A DNA stretch of 64,000 nt from Acidobacteriota bacterium (GTDB lineage: Bacteria > Acidobacteriota > Holophagae > Acanthopleuribacterales > Acanthopleuribacteraceae), in the NCBI GenBank assembly GCA_020439745.1, contig JAGQSC010000044.1, forward strand, positions 1-64,000, read 5' to 3'. A program made the translations under genes and the position numbers. Positions 7,744-15,811 of the stretch are shown here, in pieces (the first letter of the stretch is position 1; each line of letters starts with the position of its first letter). The notes under the pieces are model-generated. The model saw only the letters and a program-made list of their open reading frames with translations, ran no database searches and was not told the DNA's origin.

Positions 7744-10092
7744 ATGAAAATGATAAAAAGCTTCTTTTTGACGGCTGTGTTGGCATTGGGCGCTTTGAGC
7801 GTTCGCGCACAGTCTGTTGAACTCATTATTGGAGATTTGGATCTCGATCCGGCTCAGTTTGCGGCCGCAGGTGGTTGTATCCAAATTCCCATCTATGCAA
7901 ATGACCAAGCGTCGGGCACTGCGATCGACTCTATTACATTCACACTGCAGATTACAGGCGACACGGGTGTAGTTAGCGGTGCACTGTCGCAGGGCATGAT
8001 CGTACCGGATGCGTTCCTCGGAACCATCGCAGGTGCGCAACCGGGGATCAGAAACCCGGCAGAAGATTTGACGGCCTTGTTTGGCGCACCAACACCAGCT
8101 TGTTCGTTTGAATACAACCAAGCAACAGAAGGGCAAGGTCCTGCCATGGATTTCGCTCCTGGTGCGAACCCGTCGGGTTTCTCTTGGACTGTAAACAACG
8201 ATTTCAACTCCATGGCGTGGAAACGCGGTTTTGCGTCTCCTCCCGCGGGACAGTTCCCGATGACGACAGACGGAAACAATCAATTGATCGGTATTCTTGA
8301 GATCCCAATCATCATGGGTCCCGCAGCCTCTCAATTGATCATTTCTGCGGTTCCTGATTTTGCGGGTGGCGCAGGCGATGACCTCAACAGCTTTACAACG
8401 GCTGCTGGTGTGGCTGACTTCGTTCTGCCCGCGGGTTATGAAGGTGTGGTCAATATCGTAGGCACTCCGGATTGTTCCGGTGCGACGGTAGCTGACAACC
8501 AGGGCCCAGGTAATGGCGTCACAATCAGTGCCAACTACATCGACCCAATGGCTGGCGGCTTCGGCGGCGACATCACAATCACTGCTAACCATGATGCAAC
8601 TGCCACAGAAATCGTCGTAAGCGGCTCTGATGGCTATATGGGTACTTTCCCAGCTGGCGGCGTTTCGACGATGATTTCGTTGGATACGACAAACGACGGC
8701 ACACCACTGCCCACCAACGCGTCAACGGTATACACCATGACGCCGCGATTCGAGTTCCCACCCATGTCCGGTACCTTTGTTTCTGGTACACCATGTATGG
8801 TGACGGTGAACTGGGCGAACCCGACCTGCTCCGTTGTCTTTGACACCCTGCCAGTAACTGGCGGCTCTACCAACGTAGATGTCATGTTGAGCAACGTAGT
8901 ATTTGATGGTGGCAATACGCGGTTCGCGTTATTGACTTCGACCGCAGCAAACTGGGGTGGCGATATCAACTTGAATGCGCCTACCAGTGTGGTGGGTAAC
9001 GTGCTGACTTATGACAACGCCTACTCCATCGCAAGCATCAATGCCGGCGATGTCGGCAGCTACTCCGTCACGAACTTCGCTGGTCCGGCAGGTACGGTAG
9101 CTCCTGGCTGCTCTACCTTCCTCGGTTTGATGTGTCCCACATTCAACACGCAATGTGACCCGGGTAACATCAACGGCGGAACACCGGTACAAAACGGCGG
9201 CGTGTTGACGGTAACGCTGGATGCCAACGACGTAGCGACTTGGGATGTGACCTATAACGGTGTAACCGATGCAGGTCTCGCTCCTGCGGCTTCGCCCTAT
9301 GCGCACTCACAAGCCATTACGGCACTCGCAACAACGGTTACAGTCCAAATCAACGGCTTCGACTCCGCAGGCGCACCTTGTAACGACTCTGTGGTTTGTA
9401 CCCTGGACTTTGAAGCACCCACGTGCTCCAACCTGGTTCAAACGCCTGACACGAGTGTGACACCTGCGAACCCTGGTGACATGATTACATTGACCATGGA
9501 CACCACCAACGCATTGACGGTGACCTACGATGACGGTACGGGCCCTGTGGCCATGACCGCAACCGGTGGCGCACCTGAAACAACCTACATGAACTCTTGG
9601 ACTGCAACCTATTCAGCATTCTTCCCGACCACCATCACAGTGACGGTCACGAACGCTGACGGTGAGACGACCACTTGCATGACGTTCATCGACGTCAACT
9701 GCAACGCCTCATTCGTAGGTGGCGCACCTGCAGTAGGTACGATCGGAACTCTGATGATTCAAGGTATTGGCGCTGTGGCTCCAGGCCTTGACTACGACAT
9801 CTATTACTCCGATAACTGTGGCCTAATGCCTGGTGATGATCTGGCTGGTTTGGCGACCTTCGCGGGTACCATCAACCTAACAGGTGCTGGCATTGTTCAA
9901 GGTTCCGGTCCTGCAGGACACGTGATTCAGCCAGATGTCTGCTACTACGTGACTTGCGACGGTTCCACGTTCATCCTGGATGCACTGGGTCAACGCACCG
10001 TACCAACCCTCGGCGAGTGGGGTCTGATGATCTTCGCTCTGTTGCTGATGGGTGGCGGCGTGATCTACATGCGTCGTGGACGCCAACTGTAA
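7744..10092 (+). CDS. Large secreted protein with IPTL-CTERM sorting signal
   Basis: The ATG at 7744 has GGTGG 8 bases upstream and starts a signal peptide (IKSFFLTAVLALGALSVRAQ); an in-frame ATG lies at 7729. The 782-residue chain begins with a cohesin-like or related beta-sandwich domain (to about residue 235), then several Ig/PKD-like beta domains with paired cysteines (CSVVFDTLPVTGG, CNDSVVCTLDFEAPTC). The C-terminus is a textbook IPTL-CTERM signal: VPTLGEWGLMIFALLL, a hydrophobic helix, then RRGRQL. Proteins of this class (TIGR04174) are thought to be processed by exosortase H; no such gene is in the window. Cysteine- and threonine-rich, probably displayed on the cell surface. A strong terminator follows the gene. 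Confidence 0.8.
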   Translation: MKMIKSFFLTAVLALGALSVRAQSVELIIGDLDLDPAQFAAAGGCIQIPIYANDQASGTAIDSITFTLQITGDTGVVSGALSQGMIVPDAFLGTIAGAQPGIRNPAEDLTALFGAPTPACSFEYNQATEGQGPAMDFAPGANPSGFSWTVNNDFNSMAWKRGFASPPAGQFPMTTDGNNQLIGILEIPIIMGPAASQLIISAVPDFAGGAGDDLNSFTTAAGVADFVLPAGYEGVVNIVGTPDCSGATVADNQGPGNGVTISANYIDPMAGGFGGDITITANHDATATEIVVSGSDGYMGTFPAGGVSTMISLDTTNDGTPLPTNASTVYTMTPRFEFPPMSGTFVSGTPCMVTVNWANPTCSVVFDTLPVTGGSTNVDVMLSNVVFDGGNTRFALLTSTAANWGGDINLNAPTSVVGNVLTYDNAYSIASINAGDVGSYSVTNFAGPAGTVAPGCSTFLGLMCPTFNTQCDPGNINGGTPVQNGGVLTVTLDANDVATWDVTYNGVTDAGLAPAASPYAHSQAITALATTVTVQINGFDSAGAPCNDSVVCTLDFEAPTCSNLVQTPDTSVTPANPGDMITLTMDTTNALTVTYDDGTGPVAMTATGGAPETTYMNSWTATYSAFFPTTITVTVTNADGETTTCMTFIDVNCNASFVGGAPAVGTIGTLMIQGIGAVAPGLDYDIYYSDNCGLMPGDDLAGLATFAGTINLTGAGIVQGSGPAGHVIQPDVCYYVTCDGSTFILDALGQRTVPTLGEWGLMIFALLLMGGGVIYMRRGRQL

Positions 10093-10113
10093 CGAGACCA
10101 AAATCTCACGTAC

Positions 10114-10145
10114 AAAGGGCGGCTTTCGAGCCGCCCTTTTTTTTT
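10114..10145 (+). terminator. Rho-independent terminator
   Basis: An 11-base-pair perfect stem, AAAGGGCGGCT (10114-10124) and AGCCGCCCTTT (10129-10139), with a TTCG loop, runs into nine consecutive T residues (10137-10145). It closes the IPTL-CTERM gene. Confidence 0.92.
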
Positions 10146-10221
10146 GGACAAACCATCGTTTCCGCGATGTCAGACCGTGAAGTTTGGCTAGTTTGGAGGA
10201 CAAACCCTGACGACGGCCCTG

Positions 10222-10542
10222 TTGATTTCCTCGGTTTTGTTGCATGAGTCAGAATGGGCTTCTTTTGATACGACATTGGCGGTGGACCGTACCAACTTTG
10301 AGCCGCTGCTGCTTGAGGGATACGCGGTGTCGGGAAATACACGTGCCTCTATTAATCCGGTGATTTTTGCGAATGGTTGTGTGTCTTTGAAGCTCCCTGC
10401 CCACGGAATGGCTTGGATCAAATTCGCGTATCGGGGTATGGACCCAGTCAACCTGTCTTTAGAGGTCGAGGACTTGGTTTGTTACCGTTCCGAGATCCTG
10501 TTTTGTCCGGTGGGGCTCGACTCACGGTTGACGCCTATCTAG
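10222..10542 (+). CDS. Hypothetical protein, possibly 5' part of a gene split by a stop
   Basis: A 106-residue ORF with a TTG start; a rare CTG at 10207 would sit at a better distance from the GGAGG at 10195-10199 and would add a short hydrophobic lead. The sequence (SFDTTLAVDRTNFEPLLLEG, VSLKLPAHGMAWIKFAYRG) looks like a small beta-rich domain, faintly PilZ-like, but I do not recognise it. The TAG at 10540-10542 is in the same frame as the next ORF, whose ATG follows one codon later. The two may be one gene interrupted by an amber codon, or two translationally coupled genes. Confidence 0.4.
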   Translation: MISSVLLHESEWASFDTTLAVDRTNFEPLLLEGYAVSGNTRASINPVIFANGCVSLKLPAHGMAWIKFAYRGMDPVNLSLEVEDLVCYRSEILFCPVGLDSRLTPI

Positions 10543-10545
10543 AAC

Positions 10546-11052
10546 ATGGGACTGTGGACCGCACTCGATCATTTCCGTACATTTCAAAGGCAGATTGAGG
10601 AGGGTAGCGAGACAGAAGGGGCGAATGGCATTTTTGGGCCTAATGTGCTCTTTCAATCGCTATCTTCAGTGAGGCTACCGCACATCATGCGAAGCGATGT
10701 TGATCGCATGTTAGGGGAACCATCGGACGTATTCGATCCGAAGTGGGAGATTAAGACTGCGGTGGACGGCGGCGTCTATTCAATGGGGATCGACTGGCAT
10801 ATCATCGACCAATACGCCCGAGCGACTTGTAGCGAGGACGATTGGCCATGCCGCGTGAAGGTGCAATTGAACCATCTTGACCTTTTTTGTGATGCAGGAG
10901 ATCGTGCCAAATTGCTTGGATTCTGTGCAGCAAAGTTATTTGAGATGCGTGAAGAGAACAAAGGGTCAGCGCTGATGAGGCGTTTGGAGATGGAGCATCT
11001 CGATCGTGTTCATACTGCATTTGCAGTAGGAACATTGATCCATGCAGAGTGA
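10546..11052 (+). CDS. Hypothetical protein, same frame as the preceding ORF
   Basis: A 168-residue ORF whose ATG is 3 bases after the in-frame TAG of the previous ORF. No Shine-Dalgarno sequence is visible, which favours reinitiation or read-through from upstream. The product is soluble and fairly acidic with scattered cysteines; the C-terminal third (LLGFCAAKLFEMREEN, MRRLEMEHLDRVHTAF) is probably helical. I do not recognise a family. It converges on the CcmH-like gene with a 24-base gap. Confidence 0.45.
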   Translation: MGLWTALDHFRTFQRQIEEGSETEGANGIFGPNVLFQSLSSVRLPHIMRSDVDRMLGEPSDVFDPKWEIKTAVDGGVYSMGIDWHIIDQYARATCSEDDWPCRVKVQLNHLDLFCDAGDRAKLLGFCAAKLFEMREENKGSALMRRLEMEHLDRVHTAFAVGTLIHAE

Positions 11053-11076
11053 AAGACATTCGTGCCGCTGGAAACC

Positions 11077-11526
11077 CTAGAGCTGTGAACGAATTAATGG
11101 TGAATATTTGGCGAGTAGTTCGTCGTCTGTCAATGCGTGAGAAGTTCGGCGTCTGCGCATGAGCAGTAGAGCGGCAACGACACCCAAAAGTATGAGGATC
11201 GCAGGGCTTGCCCATGCCAGATAACCCAGGCCATCACGATCTGGAATAGTAAACGTGACATGTTTTTTTTCCGGACCAAAGGTCAGTCCTTCGAGTTGGT
11301 CGAATATGGCCGATTCCTTGTCACCGGCCAGAATGCGGGCCTCAACAAAGTCACGGATTTCAAATGCCCACTGACTTTCGTGAAACGCCACCGGAATCAT
11401 GTTGTTACAGCAAGGAGCCGCTACCGATTGGGTGATCTTGTGGTAGAGCTTTTTTTGTTTGGGCGACAGTGCCTCGCTTTGGCCCCAAAGCGGTAAGATG
11501 AAAAAGAAAATAAGCAAGCCACGCAT
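11077..11526 (-). CDS. CcmH-like membrane-anchored protein with CC motif
   Basis: The ATG at 11526 has GGAGG 5 bases upstream, preferred over a GTG at 11538. The 149-residue product has a signal peptide (RGLLIFFFILPLWGQ), a soluble part and one C-terminal transmembrane helix (ILILLGVVAALLLMRRRR). The block APCCNNMIPVAFHESQ, then EIRDFVEARILAGDKESAI, follows the pattern of CcmH/CycL/NrfF proteins, which reduce apocytochrome c cysteines before heme attachment. Here the redox pair is CC followed by N rather than the usual CxxC, a variant known in distant members. No other ccm gene is adjacent. The many c-type cytochromes at 46-50.7 kb show the cell needs such a pathway. Function by family resemblance only. 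Confidence 0.55.
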   Translation of the reverse strand: MRGLLIFFFILPLWGQSEALSPKQKKLYHKITQSVAAPCCNNMIPVAFHESQWAFEIRDFVEARILAGDKESAIFDQLEGLTFGPEKKHVTFTIPDRDGLGYLAWASPAILILLGVVAALLLMRRRRTSHALTDDELLAKYSPLIRSQL

Positions 11527-11584
11527 CGCAACCTCCACGAAGGTCCATTATAATCATGAAACCCACTAGCTGATAGGAGTCGCC

Positions 11585-13864
11585 GTGCTGACTTGCTTGA
11601 TATTTTTCTGTTTGGCCCAAGATCTGGAACAAATGATGTCCGATCCAATATGGATGGGCCCATTGGCTCAAGAAATCAAAGCTGGACTTGATCAATCGTC
11701 CATTGTCGTTCGCACGCAAGCCGATTTGGAGTCAACCGATGCTTGGATCCGCGTTTCTTGGGATGGGACCACCGAACCTTTAGATCGTGCTGCCCTAGAT
11801 ATTCATGTGGAAGGCAGGTTTGATGGGGATTCTCTGCAAGCGGTCCAGGTGGGTGATGCACTATGGCTGAAAACCATCGATGGATATCGTCCGTTGATGG
11901 AGGGTCAAGGACGATGGCAGTGGTTGGGAAGGGCCGGAAAGAAATTTGTTTATCGCTCGGGCACAACCCTTTGGGCTTTTGATCCCAACGATGGTTCTCA
12001 TGTTCAGATTGTTGTCTTTGAATCGGCGGACGAAGAAGTTGCGCCAACAGGTTGGGCTGCTGATGAGGAAAGTGGCTTGATCGATTATGTCCGATTCACC
12101 AAGGACCGGATCAAGCGCAATAGCGACACGGTTGTTAGGCACGGTGGCATCGCGCAGTGTAAGCCAACCCTCATTGGCAAGGACCATGTGATTGGAGCCA
12201 TGGGGTATCGCGAGGACGATAACTTGATGTGTGGCGTGAGTTCCGATCTTTCGCTTGCGTATGTCGTGGCAAAGCCTAAGGATGAGGGGCAACCCACCAA
12301 GTTCGCCCAATTTATCAATGAAGAGGCGGCTGTAAAAGCACTTGATGCACGCCCAACGGTAGGCTACGACGAGTCTCCTTGGCGCTTGGGACTGGTATCA
12401 CTGGGAGAAAACAAGACAACTTGGGTGGACTTCAGCGGTCTGCCTGATTTGAAGATTCCTCGACGAGCACGTATCCAAAAACCGGAAGCTCCCTTAGGTG
12501 ATCCGAGGCCCATCTTCATGGCGCCCGGAGGTTTTGCAAAGGGATCTCACGAGTTGTTGGTGACCGTGATGACGACTGACTACAAAGACCGGTGGATTGT
12601 TTTGGTGAATGGCGACGATGGGAGTTATCGGGTTTTGCATCATCATGTGGACGAGGCTTGGCTGCAGTATTACCTGCGGACTGTCGATCACTCCGATACG
12701 GTAACGGCGCGGGCTTTTTGGTGCGATGACAATGAAGTTGCTTTTCTTAGTGACGAACAAGGCTACCAAAACCTTTTTGCTATTAACACAAGTGACTTGA
12801 AGCTTCGTGTGGTGGTTGGTGGCTCGTTTGAGGTCTATTCTCCTTACAAACGCAATGGCCACTGGTACTTCCATGCCAACGTTACGCACCCGGGCGTTCG
12901 ACACTTTTATCGACTCAAGTCCGACGAATTAGAACGGTTGACCGAAGGGGATGGATTACACGATGCATTTTTTGTGGGTTCCCGAATGGTTGACCTTGCC
13001 AGCGAGGCAAATCGCCCACCATACATTAAGGTTTTTGAGAACGGAGCATGGCACGAGCTTTACGATGGACGCAGTGATGCATTCAAAAGTATCTCGTGGC
13101 TTATGCCTGAGTACGTGACCTACCCAAACAACGCAGGACAGGCAGTCTATGCCCGTCTATATCGACCTGAAAACAGCAATGGTGCAGGCGTTTTGTTTAT
13201 TCACGGGGCTGGGTATTTACAGAATGCTCATAAGGGTTGGAGTGACTACTTCCGAGAGTATATGTTTCACAACTTGTTGGTGAAACGGGGATTCACAGTG
13301 CTGGACTGTGACTATCGCGCTTCGGCTGGATATGGACGCGAATGGCGCACCGCCATCTATCGTCATATGGGTGCATCGGATCTTGACGATGTCTTAAGTG
13401 GACATGCTTATCTCGTGGAAAAGGGACTCAAGTCCGATCGAATCGGTGTTTATGGAGGGTCCTATGGCGGATTTCTCACCTTGATGGCTATGTTCAAGAA
13501 TGCGGGGACGTTTGCTTGTGGTGCAGCTTTGCGACCTGTGACCGATTGGGCCTATTACAATCATTGGTATACGTCGCGCATCCTGAATACGCCAAAAACG
13601 GACCCTGAAGCCTATCGACGAAGTTCTCCGATCTATTTCGCAGATGGCTTACAGGGAGAGCTCATCATTTGTCACGGTATGGTCGATGACAATGTTCAGT
13701 TCCAAGACTCCGTGAGATTGGCGCAGCGGTTGATAGAGTTGAAGAAGACAGGTTGGAGTTTGCATGGGTTTCCGGTGGAACCTCATGGATTTGTGATGCC
13801 TGAATCCTGGTTAAATGAATACCGTAGAATCATGGAGCTGTTTGAGTCCAATCTGGTGGATTGA
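11585..13864 (+). CDS. Exported S9 family prolyl oligopeptidase-type peptidase
   Basis: A GTG start with AGGAG 6 bases upstream gives 759 residues with a very short signal peptide (LTCLIFFCLAQ). The N-terminal two thirds form a beta-propeller-like region as in dipeptidyl peptidase IV and acylaminoacyl peptidases. The C-terminal alpha/beta hydrolase domain begins near residue 525 (GAGVLFIHGAGY). The catalytic triad is visible: Ser626 in YGGSYGGF, Asp701 in GMVDDNVQF and His734 in PHGF. Enzymes of this family cut short peptides, often after proline, in the periplasm. It lies 40 bases before an ABC transporter pair, which could be co-transcribed, but no functional link is evident. Confidence 0.85.
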   Translation: MLTCLIFFCLAQDLEQMMSDPIWMGPLAQEIKAGLDQSSIVVRTQADLESTDAWIRVSWDGTTEPLDRAALDIHVEGRFDGDSLQAVQVGDALWLKTIDGYRPLMEGQGRWQWLGRAGKKFVYRSGTTLWAFDPNDGSHVQIVVFESADEEVAPTGWAADEESGLIDYVRFTKDRIKRNSDTVVRHGGIAQCKPTLIGKDHVIGAMGYREDDNLMCGVSSDLSLAYVVAKPKDEGQPTKFAQFINEEAAVKALDARPTVGYDESPWRLGLVSLGENKTTWVDFSGLPDLKIPRRARIQKPEAPLGDPRPIFMAPGGFAKGSHELLVTVMTTDYKDRWIVLVNGDDGSYRVLHHHVDEAWLQYYLRTVDHSDTVTARAFWCDDNEVAFLSDEQGYQNLFAINTSDLKLRVVVGGSFEVYSPYKRNGHWYFHANVTHPGVRHFYRLKSDELERLTEGDGLHDAFFVGSRMVDLASEANRPPYIKVFENGAWHELYDGRSDAFKSISWLMPEYVTYPNNAGQAVYARLYRPENSNGAGVLFIHGAGYLQNAHKGWSDYFREYMFHNLLVKRGFTVLDCDYRASAGYGREWRTAIYRHMGASDLDDVLSGHAYLVEKGLKSDRIGVYGGSYGGFLTLMAMFKNAGTFACGAALRPVTDWAYYNHWYTSRILNTPKTDPEAYRRSSPIYFADGLQGELIICHGMVDDNVQFQDSVRLAQRLIELKKTGWSLHGFPVEPHGFVMPESWLNEYRRIMELFESNLVD

Positions 13865-13904
13865 CTACACCAAATGAGCTGCTTATTCGTCTTAAGGCTT
13901 CGAG

Positions 13905-14573
13905 GTGAGATTTGTGATTGATGTGCAACAACTCAGCTTCCGACATCGTGACGATCTGCCTTTGCTATTTGAAGGGTTTGATCTGACCGTTGATAGGGGT
14001 AGTAAAGTCGCCGTTCAAGGTGCATCGGGGATTGGGAAAACGACGTTGATCTATATCCTGGCCGGACTTTTGCCGCCATCTAGCGGCAAGATTCTCATGC
14101 GCGATTTTGAACTCACCCGTAAAAGAGAACGTGAGATCACAGCCTTTCGTAATCGCCATGTGGGTGTGATCTTCCAAGAATACAATCTGTTGAATCAACT
14201 TACCGTGGAAGAGAACCTCAAATTGAGATTAGCCATTGCTGGCGTTAAGCGTTCAGATGACGAGATGAAGCAGCAGTTGGACCGAGTGGGCTTAGCCGAT
14301 CTTTTTGGTCGACCCGTTTCGTCGCTAAGTGGTGGACAACAACAACGCGTTGCATTGGTGCGCGCTTTAGTTGCCGACCCGGAGATCATTTTGGCTGATG
14401 AACCCACCGGCAACCTGGATGATCAATCAGCAGCCTACATCATTGACGTGCTGATGCAGGGGACCGACAGCACGGTCCTCATCGCAAGTCATGACGCTCG
14501 CCTATTGGCGGTGGCCGAACGAAGGCTAGATTTCCTATCATTATGTGGACAACATGAAACAGTGGTTCATTGA
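13905..14573 (+). CDS. ABC transporter ATP-binding protein (LolD/MacB type)
   Basis: A 222-residue ATPase. Walker A is GASGIGKTT near residue 43, the Q-loop lies in [10 protein letters not shown], the signature is SLSGGQQQR, Walker B is [13 protein letters not shown] and the switch histidine follows in IASHD. The EPTGNLD wording is typical of the LolD/MacB/FtsE group that works with FtsX-like permeases. GTG at 13905 or GTG at 13914 (GAGG 8 bases upstream) could be the start. It overlaps the permease gene by 29 bases, implying coupled translation of the two subunits. The substrate may be a lipoprotein, peptide or drug and cannot be told from sequence. Confidence 0.85.
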   Translation: MRFVIDVQQLSFRHRDDLPLLFEGFDLTVDRGSKVAVQGASGIGKTTLIYILAGLLPPSSGKILMRDFELTRKREREITAFRNRHVGVIFQEYNLLNQLTVEENLKLRLAIAGVKRSDDEMKQQLDRVGLADLFGRPVSSLSGGQQQRVALVRALVADPEIILADEPTGNLDDQSAAYIIDVLMQGTDSTVLIASHDARLLAVAERRLDFLSLCGQHETVVH

Positions 14574-15807
14574 GCTAGACCTGCTCAATCGCGGGTCACG
14601 TAGAACTTTTTTGTTTGCCCATTTGGGCATCTTTTTGCTGTGTTTCCTATTCACAGTCGCATATGTGTTGGGCTCAAATGTTGTCTCGTTTGTCAAAAAG
14701 AACTTGATTGGATCACTACCACAACACGAGTTGCTGGTTGAGGTCAAGAAAGTTGAAATGGCCATGTTTCGCATGGATGCACCCGACGCCAACAAGCTGA
14801 CGCCTGAATCGCTTGAGACCATGAAACATCTGAAGGGCGTGACAGCCGTGCTTCCAATCAAATACGCAACTGCCCCTGTTGCCGTGGAAGGCAGCTTCTT
14901 GGGCCAACAGTTCGGGTCCAAAATGGTACTGCAAGGGTTTGATCCGCGCTGGTTGGAAACCGAATTTGAGTTGGATAAACTTACTTGGCAGCCTGGCAAA
15001 GAAATTCCGGTCGTGATCAACAGTCAAATCCTCGCGATCTACAACAATGGGTTCGCAAAGGCCGCGGGGTACCCTGAGCTTTCTGCTGCAGCCATCATCA
15101 ATCAAAAATTCACGATAGCTGTCGGTGACGAGCAGCGTGGTGTTTCTCGAATGAAGGCTAGGGTGGTGGGTTTATCCACCAAGGTGGGGTTAGGCGTCTG
15201 TATCCCTAACTCGGCGCTAGAAGCACTTCATGAGCCGTTTCAGGGGACAGCACCTGTTCCTGTCCAGGCTGTGTTACGCGTGGGTCAGATAGCCGATGTG
15301 GATGCAGTGAAGGCAGCCGTCGATGAGCTTGGCTTTTTTGTGGTCGAACCGCCTGCGCTTGTCAAAGCCATCAATCGAACGGCAAGCATTGGAGCGGCGT
15401 TTGGATGGTTTGGCGCCATTTTGTTGATGGTGATTGCCATTTCCTACCTGAATCAAACGGTAAAGATGCTTTTTTATTTGAAACGTGGGGATTACGCTAT
15501 GTGTCGTGCGATGGGCATGGATCGAATGCGGTTAAGGGGTCTCCTTATCTCAGAAATGCTCTTGTGGGTTGGTATTGATGTGGCCCTGGCAAGTTCTTTT
15601 GGGATTATTTGCGTGCGTATTATTCACAAAACCTATATCCAAGAAACGCTTTTGCGATTGACGGGCTTTGCGATGGAGATCCAGGTTCCCGTCGAACGTT
15701 TGGCGATTTTTGCTCTTGCTTTGTTGGTGGCAAGTGCTGCCTCTTTGATGCCACGCATCTATTTTGATACCCGTCGTTATGTGGGTGCTGCACTAAAGGC
15801 GCGGTAA
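14545..15807 (+). CDS. FtsX-like ABC transporter permease
   Basis: A 420-residue protein with an N-terminal transmembrane helix (about residues 25-47), a large periplasmic domain (about 50-275) and three C-terminal helices (about 280-410), the standard MacB/LolC/LolE layout. It starts inside the ATPase gene; GTG at 14545 and ATG at 14554 are both possible. RRYVGAALKAR at the end follows the last helix. It ends 4 bases before the convergent uvrB stop, leaving no room for a terminator. The MacB-type mechanotransmission mode, rather than true transport, is inferred from the fold. Confidence 0.78.
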   Translation: MDNMKQWFIELDLLNRGSRRTFLFAHLGIFLLCFLFTVAYVLGSNVVSFVKKNLIGSLPQHELLVEVKKVEMAMFRMDAPDANKLTPESLETMKHLKGVTAVLPIKYATAPVAVEGSFLGQQFGSKMVLQGFDPRWLETEFELDKLTWQPGKEIPVVINSQILAIYNNGFAKAAGYPELSAAAIINQKFTIAVGDEQRGVSRMKARVVGLSTKVGLGVCIPNSALEALHEPFQGTAPVPVQAVLRVGQIADVDAVKAAVDELGFFVVEPPALVKAINRTASIGAAFGWFGAILLMVIAISYLNQTVKMLFYLKRGDYAMCRAMGMDRMRLRGLLISEMLLWVGIDVALASSFGIICVRIIHKTYIQETLLRLTGFAMEIQVPVERLAIFALALLVASAASLMPRIYFDTRRYVGAALKAR

Positions 15808-15811
15808 GGGG

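Noticed and set aside
7893-8279. Minus-strand ORF inside the IPTL-CTERM gene
   Set aside because: Antisense shadow of a clear secreted protein; no promoter, start signal or family features.
3107-10092. Cellulosome
   Set aside because: No glycoside hydrolases or scaffoldin-type repeats of cohesins are present; only single cohesin-like domains and one dockerin-like pair.
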